A DNA stretch of 33,559 bases from Parachlorella kessleri (lineage: Eukaryota; Chlorophyta; Trebouxiophyceae; Chlorellales; Chlorellaceae): positions 1 through 33,559 of the forward strand of contig BBXU01002472.1 in assembly GCA_001598975.1 (NCBI GenBank), given 5' to 3'. Positions 10,101 to 20,100 of this stretch are shown piece after piece. Within the stretch, counting starts at the first letter, position 1. Every line of letters begins with the position of its first letter. The position numbers were made by a program, and so were the translations under genes. The notes under the pieces are model-generated. The model saw nothing but the letters and a program-made list of their open reading frames with translations. It did no database searches and had not been told where the DNA came from.

Positions 10101-13100
10101 ACTACCTGGTCAAGGCCGAGGACTGCATTCTCCAAGAAGAGGACCGCGTGACGTCCAGCGCCACCGGCTACCTGCACCCTTCCTCCAAGCCCAAGCTGCT
10201 TAAGGAGGCCGAGAGCGAGCTGCTGCGGCAGTACCAGCAGCAGCTGCTCGAGAAGGAGCACTCTGGCTGCGCTGCGCTGCTGCGGGACGACAAGGTGGGT
10301 CCCGGGTGACTTGTGGTGGGTTTGGGCTCATGGTACTGCTCAGGATAGGCGTGATTTGTAGGCTGCTGCCAAATTGGACGGGAACGGGTTGGCGACACAG
10401 GTTGGCTTGTCAGATGCGGCGACCAAAGGGCTTGGTGGAGAGCCGACGGTCGAGCTGTACCTACCTAGCCTCTGTGAACTCCTGTCTGCTTTTGCATCCC
10501 CAGCTTGCTTTGATCCTTCAGCTGCTGCGCTGTACCTGCAGAAGCAAGACTTGGCGCGAATGTACAAGCTGTTCAAGCGCATCCCCAAGGGCTTGGAGCC
10601 CATGGCAGATATCTTCAAGAAGCATGTGGAGGAGGAGGGTAAGGTGTTCAGCTGCCCACCAAGTCTCCGTGCGATTGAAACAGGGATTGGGTGAGGCTTG
10701 AATAACAGGAGCTTACAAGCAGCTTTGAACAAGTTGAGGAGGTTGGAAATGGTGGGGTTATACTTCCCAGGGCGGTGGTGCTAGGATGCTCGCTCCGAGG
10801 TCTGGGCAGTGCGGTTGAGTCCATGGCAGCTGTTTTCGGTGCCCGCTGAAATTGCGCACTGTTCGCTCCGTCTGAGCCTTGAGAAGTGCTTGGTTACAGC
10901 ATGATGTTTGGGGTTGCAGGCATGAAGCTGGTGCGGGAGGCGACTGAAGCCTCAGAGGCTAAAAAGGAGAAAGACAAGGAGGCGGGTGAGTTTAGTGATG
11001 CCTGGGCTTCCAATCACCCTGCGCAGTACCTTTGGTACAGAGTGGGATCTGTGTGTTGTTTCTGTGGAGCGGAGGGCTGGGAAATTGCTGGCTCACAAGC
11101 TGGACAGCACGGTATGTGTCATGATTGTGTCGCGAGTGCGTTCGAGGTGATTGTGGAAGCCTACATAACACAGCCCCTGCAGGCAGTCTTGTGAGATATT
11201 GCCAGTGGCATCATCGGTAATGTGCCGCGTTCGGTTCAAGCATGCACCCCCTGCCTGTGCATCTTGCAGGCAAGGCAGCCGCCAAGGACAGCAGCAGCAG
11301 CCCCGAGAACCAGTTCATCCGAGCGGTGATCGATCTACATGATAAATATATGGAGTATGTGCAGGTGGGGGTCGTAGAGTGAACAGGCTTCTCTGTTTCA
11401 TGTGGGATCACACCCTGCTCCGCATGTAATGGCTATCGTGCAGATGCCCCCTGTCGCGTCCCCTGAAATCAGCGGGTAACCAAAGCCAGAGGACCGTCAG
11501 CATAGGCTTGCTGTGGCGTATGCTGTCACGGTTTTCTTATTCATATATCCTACCTGCCCGTGATCCCACATCATTACCTGCGCAGGAGTGCTTTGACAAT
11601 TCGTCTCTGTTCCACAAGGCGCTCAAGGAGGCCTTCGAGTCCTTCTGCAATAAGACGGTGGCCAGCACTTCGGTGGCAGAGCTGATGGCAGCCTTCTGCG
11701 ACAACCTGTTAAGAAAGGTGAGGATTGGTTTGCTGGCCTACAGGAGACCTTATGGGATCCTCAATGCCTTTCCAGAACCGAGGGCGGAGATCATAACCGC
11801 ATGGCCAGAGTCTGGCCTGCAGCCGCTGTAGGATACTCAGAGGCGGCTTTATATGTTCTTATGTCTTTCACCTTCTCTCATCTGCAAGGGCTCGCCAAGA
11901 ACTTGCTGGATGCGAGGAAGTGCAGCAAGTTCTTGGCGAGCCCGCATATGGTGGTGCATCAGGTCATGTATTATCTCAGCCAGGCAGTCGCTGTAGTAGC
12001 CAGGGGAGCGTAAGGAAGAGGCAAATGAGGACCTTTAGGCCACACGCCGGTGGCATGATTGGAGGCACGAGCAACTCCGTATGTGACGCTCTCACTGCAG
12101 CGCGGCTCGAAGAGGCTAAGCGATGAGGAGCTGGAAACCACAATCATTCAAGTCACATGCAGATGTGTATTATGTATTGCCCTGCACTGCAGGGCGGCTC
12201 GGAGAAGCTGAGCGAGGAGGAGCTGGGAAACACACGTAGTCAAGCTACTTTCAGATTTATATTATGTAATGCCCTTCATATTATGTGCTGCCCTCACTGC
12301 AGGGCGGCTCGGAGAAGCTGAGCGACGAGGAGCTGGAGTCCACCCTGGACAAGGTGGTCAAGCTGCTGGCATACATCTCAGACAAGGACTTGTTTGCGGA
12401 GTTCTACCGCAAGAAGCTGGCGCGCAGGTGGGTGCGGGGCGGTTGCTGCTTCTGCCCGTGATTTTGCGGAGTTCCTACAGGATGAAGCTGGCGCGCAGGT
12501 GGGTGCAGGACGTTTGCTGCCCCTCCTTTTGGAAGCCAACCCTTGATCTTACCCTGCTGTCCATCAAGTCTTATGAAGCACCCCCTTGTGTTGGTGCATG
12601 GTCCGCAGGCGTGGCTAACTTTTAATATTGCAGCCGTGATAGAGACATGGGGTGCATGCTGCAGGCTGCTTCATGGCACAAGCGCGTCTGAGGATCATGA
12701 GAAGAGCGTGCTGACACGGCTCAAGCAGCAGTGTGGCGCCCAATTCACATCCAAGGTAGACCCTGGTGCACCAGATTCAAGCGAAGTGCTACGCTGGGTA
12801 GCATGATGTTGCATGGAGGAATGGGATCGATGGTTGGTAACGCATCTGCGGCACCGCATGACTTGGTTGGACAACTCCTAGTCACATGTGCAGGGCCAGT
12901 CACCTGGCAAGGCAGGAAATGTGGGTACGGCTTGAAGCGGTTCAAAGAACAAGACCGGCTTTTAATGAGCTTTGTGAGTCACAGACCTGCCTTTGACTCA
13001 TATTGACCAACTCGTGCAGATGGAGGGCATGGTGAACGACCTGCAGCTTGCTAAGGAGAAGGAGCGGGCCTTTGATGACTGGCGCGAGTCCAAGGGCCTG

Positions 13101-16074
13101 CAGCTGCCCATCGACATGAACGTCACAGTGCTTACCACAGGCTTCTGGCCCTCATACAAGGTGGGTGATGCTATTAGTGCCGCTGGCTGACAAGACCTTA
13201 GTGGCGAACCTCCCATATTGAAGGCTTATGTGTCATTTGTGAAGCCATTCTGTGCCTGCTTTGCTCTCCCATAGGCAGGCGCTGGAGATGACGCTGCCAG
13301 AGGAGATGATGGAGGAGGTTCATCGTGTCATCCATGAATCCATGCTGTGCCCGCTGTGCTCTCCCATGCGCAGGCGCTGGAGATGACGCTGCCGGAGGAG
13401 ATGATGGTTGGGCTGGAGGAGTTCACTCGCTTCCACGACCAGAACTCCAACAAGACGCGCAAGCTGACGTGGCAGGTGGGGCACGGCAGAACACCAGCGC
13501 TTCTTGTGGAGCTGAGAAGGGCTTGGCTGGGTGGTTTGAGACAGAGCCCCTCAGATTTCGCTGGACTCTGTGGTGACATGAAATCAGCCCAGAGGTGGAG
13601 GTGTTGCCCTGCAGGCTGCGTCGTGGAGCTTCACACTACTTTATTTGTAGCTGCTGCAGGCTTGGGCTGCATCTTGAGAGCTGCGCTGCTCTTGCTGTAC
13701 ACTATCTGCTAACCCATGTGGGGGTTGGCCACCACCTTGTAGGGCCACTATATAGGTTAATGCTGCGTGTGCTGCGTCTGCTATGCAGCTGTCGCTGGGC
13801 CAGGTGCACGTTAAGGCCAGCTTTGACAAGACCTACGAGCTTGTCCTCAGCCCAGTCCAAGCTGCAGTGCTGCTGCCGTTCAATGATGGTGAGGGTTGCC
13901 TGGTGTGTAGCTGGGAGAAGTGTGTTGCTCACATGACAACAGCGTGATGGCCTGATCCTTCCAGGCCTTGAGGCATTGCTTTGTCCACCGCGGTGTGCCT
14001 GGTTAGTAGCGTAAATTTTTTTTAATGACGAGTGTCAGACTACGAGTGTCAGAATGTCTACCATGGTTGTGATGCTTGCCTTCCTGCGTTGGCTGTGAGC
14101 ATGCTTGAGGGTGGCGGGTGCATGGGCGCAGGCTTTGAGCCCTCTACTCCCACGACACTGGTAATGAGTTTCTCTTCCTTCATTATCCCCCGTCTGCAGA
14201 GCCGGAGCTGTCCTACAGCGACCTGCTGGTTAGTGCCTCCTTGTGGGCATGTAATTGTGGGACTTTGTACCCTCCACCCTCGCAAACAGCAGCTGGAGTG
14301 TTACCATCTTGTTATGTTGTGACGTTTGCAGAGCCGGAGCTGTCCTACAGCGACCTGCTGGAGCGTACCAAGCTGCCGCAGGAGGACCTTGATAGGGCGG
14401 TGGTTTCGCTGGCGCTGCTCAAGCACAAGATCCTGCTGAAGGTGAGAGCTTGTGTTTGAGATGACAGTTTGCCTGGAGTGGTTGGATGGAAGCCTTGCAC
14501 GTGACCAGTCGTGTGCTGTCGCTGCTTGTTACGCTGAGTTAAAGGCTGGCTTGGCAGTCTTGTGTCGTATGCAGTATGTGAATGAGCGGTCGCATTATGA
14601 TCCCTTGACGTTTGGCGAGGCGCCATGCCGTGGTGCTGTGGTTGTCTGGGCCGCCTGGAAGACAGTTAGCAAAGCTGGACTTCGTCCTTTGGAAGATAGT
14701 ATGTAGCAGTGGAACATGGCTGGAATACATGACAAGACCTGCCTTGCCTGAGGGTGAGGTTTGGGTGTGGTGCAGGAGCCAGCTGGGCGAACAGTGGGCA
14801 AGACCGACAAGTTTAAGGTCAACCCCAAGTTCACGGACCGCATGCGGAAGCTGAGGGTGCGCGTAATGCTGTCTCGTTCCCGTATCCTATCTCGCTTTTC
14901 CAGCACAGTCTGACAAGCTTGAGGTGTGCTTTGTACCTGTGGCCTTGGCTAGGCCTTGGTGCCTGACCATCCTGGGCTGCTCTTGTCCGCTTGTGGCACC
15001 AAAGAGGCTATGTTACAGAATACACATTGGCTTGTCAAACCTTTGCTAAGAGCCCTACCGCCGGGGATGGCAGGTGCAAGGTACAGGATGATCGTGTCAA
15101 TATTGCTCATCTTACATGCTGGCTCAGACACTTTGCCTACATTGCCTGTAGATCCCCCTGCCACTGGTCGATGACAGACGCAAGGTGCAGGACGATGTGG
15201 ACAAGGACCGCAAGCATGCGATTGAAGCTGCCATCGTGCGGATAATGAAGTCGCGCAAGGCACTGCAGCATCAGCAGGTGCGTACACATGTGGATAGATG
15301 GCTGTTGTGCATGAAGACGGGGGGGTGGATATGCGCGACCATGCAAAGGGTGGCTGCCCTGCGGCAGGAACCAGACAGGCAGTAGGGTAGTTGTTAGGAT
15401 GGAACCACACAGGTTGCTGGTGGCACGAGGTTGGCAAGCCGAGCAAGTGCATCCGTGTTCGCCTTTCGGAGGCCTTGTGCTGGCCTGATATACACGAGCG
15501 CGGCTGGTGATGCTTGGCAAGCTACCACGCCAGCAAAGTACCCAGCGTCCAAGGGCGCGAAAGATCTATAAAATGACACTGCACCACAGCTTCCTTCGTT
15601 CCCTCTTTCAAAGGCTTGGTGTGTTGGGAGGTGGACATTCAGTTGCACATTACTTCCGAATCTGCTGCCCAACCAACTTCCTGTGCCAACCTGTGCTGCA
15701 GCTTATACTGGAGGTGGTGCAGCAGCTGCAGCGCATGTTCCAGCCTGATGTGAAGATCATCAAGCGGGCCATCGAGAACCTTATAGACGTGAGCGGTGCT
15801 GTAGGGCGGGATACAGTCAAAAGCGCTGATGTGGCTTGCTCATCCTTTGCTCTGACTGCTGGGCAACAGCAGTTGGCAGGCATGGTGCGTTTGCAGCTGT
15901 TCTTCTTTGTGCTGGGTTTGTGATTGCACGTGTAGCTACGACAGTGACCCAGCATGCTTACGATAGTTGGCAGCCACGCAGGCTGAGGTGTCCCATTGGC
16001 TCCTGTGCTGAGTGCAGCGTGAGTACCTGGAGCGTGACGAGAACAACAGCACCTTGTACAAGTATCTAGCGTGA
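7139..16074 (+). CDS. CUL1: Cullin-1, scaffold of SCF ubiquitin ligases, 23 exons, complete
   Basis: Scaffold that holds SKP1/F-box adaptors at its N-terminus and RBX1-E2 at its C-terminus, in nucleus and cytosol. Exons: 7139-7168, 7273-7344, 7453-7483, 7619-7685, 7998-8034, 8403-8583, 9002-9126, 9519-9620, 10085-10294, 10542-10638, 10920-10985, 11270-11364, 11586-11717, 12303-12427, 12665-12755, 13020-13160, 13374-13475, 13789-13888, 14332-14441, 14776-14856, 15152-15277, 15702-15788, 16018-16074. All phases match and total 754 residues, close to plant and animal CUL1. Hallmarks are [22 protein letters not shown] near the start, the [16 protein letters not shown] cullin repeat, [22 protein letters not shown] and [13 protein letters not shown]. 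The neddylation motif IVRIMKSRK has its lysine at about residue 698, 56 from the C-terminus as in human CUL1. The protein ends [19 protein letters not shown]1 rather than CUL3/4 follows from the plant-CUL1-like N-terminus. Several introns carry decayed copies of exon edges (see repeats). Confidence 0.95.
8341..8377 (+). repeat. Decayed copy of the start of CUL1 exon 6
   Basis: The segment around GCTGTGCGACAAGATCATGA matches the start of exon 6 (GCTACGCGACAAGCATGATGA) 61 bases downstream. It is preceded by a pyrimidine-rich tract and CATAG, so the splice acceptor seems to have been copied too. It lies wholly in intron 5. Confidence 0.5.
8739..8788 (+). repeat. Decayed copy of an internal/3' part of CUL1 exon 6 in intron 6
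   Basis: The core GACCGCTACTATATGCAG resembles exon 6 GACCGCTACTACATCCAG about 230 bases upstream, and the flanking bases also match weakly on both sides. The copy is degenerate and out of frame; it sits downstream of the genuine donor. Confidence 0.4.
11888..11943. repeat. Perfect 20-21 bp inverted repeat (hairpin) in CUL1 intron 13
   Basis: GGGCTCGCCAAGAACTTGCT (11888-11907) is followed after about 16 bases by its exact reverse complement (11924-11943). One further G-C pair at the loop edge makes the stem 21 bp. In the pre-mRNA this would fold into a near-perfect short hairpin. I see no link to a transposon end, since no flanking target-site duplication is evident. Confidence 0.85.
12091..12302 (+). 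repeat. Two tandem decoy copies of the CUL1 exon-14 acceptor and exon start
   Basis: CACTGCAG plus the first ~35 bases of exon 14 (GGCTCGGAGAAGCTGAGCGA) occurs three times: after AG at 12100, after AG at 12192, and at the real exon after 12302. Spacings are 92 and 110. Flanking intron sequence (TATTATGTA..TGCCCT) is repeated too, so whole intron-exon segments were duplicated. The first two copies have diverged and lack a downstream donor. Confidence 0.85.
12459..12522 (+). repeat. Decoy copy of the CUL1 exon-14 donor end
   Basis: TTTGCGGAGTTC, then GAAGCTGGCGCGCAG|GTGGGTGC, is repeated 71 bases after the genuine exon-14 end (GT at 12428, copy GT at 12499). The copy has an extra base, creating TTCCTACAG, so it contains both an acceptor-like and a donor-like site around a tiny potential exon. 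Confidence 0.8.
13255..13318 (+). repeat. Decoy copy of the CUL1 exon-17 acceptor and exon start
   Basis: GCTCTCCCAT..GCAG followed by GCGCTGGAGATGACGCTGCC and GAGGAGATGATGG appears at 13279 and again 95 bases later at the true exon 17 (13374). Using the first acceptor without a new donor would read through into the second copy out of frame and meet a TGA inside it. The downstream copy is therefore the functional one. Confidence 0.85.
14194..14234 (+). repeat. Decoy copy of the CUL1 exon-19 acceptor and exon start
   Basis: CTGCAG plus 30 bases identical to the start of exon 19 (AGCCGGAGCTGTCCTACAGC and the next ten) lies 132 bases upstream of the real exon. The identity stops exactly where GTTAGTG begins, so the copy looks like a 29-base cassette flanked by plausible splice sites. 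Including it would shift the frame. Confidence 0.85.
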
Positions 16075-17133
16075 GCACGTCAAGTGCGGCATGGAGCGGT
16101 CATAACCGGCACCCGCCGCGGCCGTTAAGACACGCTGGCCAGGTTTGTTGGGGAGGGTATACTCCTGTCCTGGGCAGGTGTGAAGTTGCGCTGGCTGGGC
16201 GCTGCAGCATGCTTGTTAGCCCAGTGGGGCGCTGGGGCATCAGAGGGGTGGTAGGTCTAGGCCTTCCTCTGACCGGCGCCTTACTTGTTTCTGGAGGTGT
16301 AGACGTCTCCAGGCATGTGCTTTCGTTCTGCAGCAGGGGAGCGGGGCCAGCGTTTCAGCCCCCATAAGTGCTCTAAGGAGTTGCTAAGCGTACTGGAACC
16401 CACGTGCATGCTGCTGCAGCCCGCCATTGTATTATGAAATAGGCAGCCGCTTCAGTGCTTGACATGGTTGGGTGCTTGTAGCGGTGCGTGGTCTCCCAGC
16501 TTCGATATGTGGCGCTAGCGTGTAGGCAGGTTGAGCTCTAAGGGACCACAGCAAGGCAGTGACGTTTCCGGCACCAAGTGAGCATGCTTCTGGTTTGTGA
16601 CAGGAATACTCCATGCTCTGTGTGGCGGCGCTGGTATCAAGGCGCCTTTGCTCGGGAACACAAGTGTAACAGACTTCTCAGGTGGCTGACCTCAAGGGCT
16701 ATGCACAGAGCAAGGCTCCTGCACATGCTTTGGTTCCTGATTGCCAGCAGGGCTGCTGGTCCGTCAAGGAGCAGGATCATGGGGCAAGAATTGACAAATT
16801 GCTGGCAGAGGCTGTACACCTAGCGTACTGCTAGGCGTACCAGCGGCAAGTCTGGAAAGGATTTGGTTGCGAAGCCCAAATGACACTCTCTGGGACGCCT
16901 GCCCGATGCAACGGCAGTGCAAGCAACAGGCATGAGAGCAGAAGGGAGCAAGGGGAATTAGGGTTGCTGGCCATAATCGGTCATGAAGATGTGACAGCTG
17001 TGCATGGGCGCCCAGCAGCCCATGGGGGACTCTGTATTGAAGCTACTGCAATACGGCGAGCAAATAGTGCCGAGCTTGCTCTTCATCATCGTGAAACCTC
17101 CTCACAAAAAACCTGCTTGCGTTAGTGATTAGC
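16075..17133. other. Intergenic region between CUL1 and the FAS1-domain gene
   Basis: This should hold the CUL1 3' UTR followed by the promoter and 5' UTR of the downstream gene on the same strand. I found no exon with splice support on either strand. Confidence 0.5.
16665..16669 (+). terminator. Candidate polyadenylation signal TGTAA for CUL1
   Basis: TGTAA about 590 bases after the CUL1 stop; this is the chlorophycean poly(A) consensus. Tentative, because the motif is short. Confidence 0.3.
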
Positions 17134-20100
17134 ATGCCCTGGGCGGTCTTGCTCTCAGGTGGGACAAACTGCCAAAGAACAATCCTTCCTCCCTTACGGG
17201 TATGCTTACCAGTATGCGAGTGTTCCTAATGACAAGCAGCATCATGACGGCCACCCCTCGTCCCTTGCAGTCTTATGCGTGGCAGCCGCCCAGCAGAACC
17301 CTGCTGGCGCTCAAGGGGCCTGTGCCTGCTCAGATGCTGTGCCTCCAGGCCGCCCAAACTGCCAAGTTTTGGTAAGCACATCAACGCCATTGTAATAACT
17401 ATGGAAACAGTAATGGGTAGCTGTGGAGGGTGTACACTTACAGAGCAAGACTCGCAGTCAGGGGTTGCGGCAGGGTACCCGGGTCAGTGGAGGTCTTCCC
17501 AGGAGGGCAAATGGAGACGGACCATGTTGACTGATGAACAAAGGGAAGAGAACCTTTGCAGGAGGAACCATTGCCGGAGGGTGGTAGATAGTCCTTGGCA
17601 CCAACAGCCTATATCTGAGACAGAAGGCAGCGACAAACCCCTGGAAAAACACCGCCCTTGGAGCAGAGGGTGGTTTGCGGGCCTCCCCTGCATGCCACTC
17701 TAGCGACCTCACACCCCTGGGTTTCGTTGACAGCCTCCTCCTCTTCTAGTGTGCTGCTGTCGCCCAGCGCAGCGGGCTCCGGGCTTGGCCGGGCTGGTCA
17801 TGCATGGCTAGCGTACCGCAGCACAAGTTGCAGCCCCGCCCTGCTCTTTAAGCTTTTGCAGAGGGATGCAAGCGAGTGCTTTCAGACGTGGGTGGTGGCT
17901 GGAGCCTTCTGCGGAATCACGTGCGGCAGGTGCGACCAAAGCACGTCTCCTGCACGCCCATAGGGCTGCGGTCACACTGGTCCACCAGAAGGCGCCTTGG
18001 GGTGTGGTCGCAGCACATCTTCATGCTTGTTGATGCGGGTATTCCTTGTTCCCTGTGGACTGACGTCGTCTGGGTCCGCTAGCAGTGACCCTCATGAGTC
18101 ATCCCGGACACATGGCTTCCCAGCCAGGACATGGCGGGAAAAATACCTCATCTCCCCTGGTGGCGGCCCATGCAGGTGCTCCTGCCCTGGGACGTGCGTG
18201 TGCACAGATGTGCCGCCCAGCGGGGGCTTCAACTGCATCCAGCAGGTTCGTTGCTAGCTCGATTCTTGTTGCTGTCGCCCAACCCATCCTGTGCAACACG
18301 GGCAAATGTCTTGGTCCCATGCCTGCCACGCTCTCTTTTGGGTGGCAATGCACAAACTCTTTGTGCTGTGCCACTGTGCCGTTGGCTGGGTTCAGACACA
18401 ATGTGTTCGCCCTGACTCGATTTGTAGGCTGCATGGGGCAAGTGTGACCAGCCGTGGATGTCCGGCTACTGTCAGTTCAGCTGCCAGCGCTGCCCCTGCG
18501 GCGGCAGCGGCGGTGGTGGCAGTGCGGCGGCAGGCAGCGCAACCGTTGCCAGCGCCAGCCAGACTGGTGCAGCACCAAGCCCCAGTGTAGGGAATGCCAC
18601 AGCAGGTCCAGCACAACCACCCCCAGCCACATCCAGTGGCTCTACAGGCAGTAGCCCTGCCACACCCCAGCCACCTGGACCTCCTGCTGCCAGTCCCTCA
18701 CCATCAGGCCCTGCCCCTAGCAGCCCCTTGCCTGCTCAAACCAGTCCCCTCCCCGGCTCAGCTCCAGCCCCAGCCGGCCCTCAGTCACCCAGCCCTGCTC
18801 CAGCCACACCAGTGGTCTCTGCCGCTGCGCCGGCCAGTGAGCAGCTGCAGCAGCTACTACTGCCTGTGCTCACGGGGAGCACGCCGGCAGCAGGTGTGCG
18901 CTGTTGGGCTGGGCTGTGGAAAAAAGAAATTAGTATATTTTGATAATACACATAAGATATGTTTTCTTTCTTTGTTTTTTTATCCAAAAGAATGGAGGGC
19001 CCGACCCCTGCAGCATTGCATACATCTTGACTCATGGCCAGCATGAGCCCCTTAGGCAGCTACATTTGCATGGTAGACAGTGCAGCCTGAGACCTGCAAG
19101 TGGGTGCTGACTTATCGTGGGTGTATGGCAACTCAGGACGGGCATGTTCTACAGGATAACATACACAGTGGGCACAGAAACTCTGCAGTAACTCCGGGCT
19201 TGCCCATGCAGGGACTGCTGCAGCTGTGGCCGCCCAGCCCGCTGCCGCTGGCGTGTCGCCGGCACCATGCCAGACTGATGTGCGCGGCTATCTTGGGTAA
19301 GTAGGTTAGCAGCCCTAGTTGTGAAGCGTTCAAATTTTCCGCCAGGAAAGTGCTGCAGGTTTCTGCGTGGGCAGGACAAATCCTGGTGCCGTAAGCATGC
19401 TGTGCTGCGTGTGCAGGGACACCCCCGACCTCCAAAACTTCAACTCCCTGCTCACCCTGGCCAATTACACGGACCTAGACCCGTCCCAGCGCTGGCAGCA
19501 GCAGCCTGGGGCGGATAACAGCACCCTGCCCGGCATCAGCCCTAGCAGTACGACTTCGAGTGGTGGTGGCGGCCCCGTGACAGTTCTTGCACCCACCAAT
19601 GCTGCCATCCAGGCGTTCCTTCGAGCACAGGCAAGTAAGATCTCATTTGCACGGTGCAGGTCTCTAGAACATAACCCAGCATGCGCTGTGCTTATGGACA
19701 ACTTGTTCATAGTGGTATGTATATGGAATTTTTGACTGGTACTCATGCTGCAGAACATCACCCAGCAAGCGCTGCTGCAAAACCAGCCCAAGCTCAAGTC
19801 GGTTGTTGCCTATCACGTCCTGTCGCGGCCCCTGGCTTATGCAGACCTAGGTCAGTCCTGCCCCGTAAGAAGTCTCTATCATTGTTGTTAACCAGCCCAA
19901 CTTCATGGACAGTTCAAAGTATAATAGATATTACCTTGCGACCAAGTACTGCTGAGTACCTGCCAGAGGCCTCCTGGCCTGGGAGAGGTAACCTGACTAA
20001 CCTGTCGTGTGACAGCCTGCGTGACAACCTGCAGCACTGTACGCCACGCCTGGGACAGAGACGCCTTGCCACCAGTGTCAGCTGCATTGGGCGTTGTGGT

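Noticed and set aside
14027..14056. Doubled ACGAGTGTCAGA
   Set aside because: A 12-base direct repeat in a CUL1 intron; too short and not linked to an exon edge.
15566..15576. TATAAAA-like motif
   Set aside because: Lies inside CUL1 intron 21 with no nearby start of a separate gene; likely chance.
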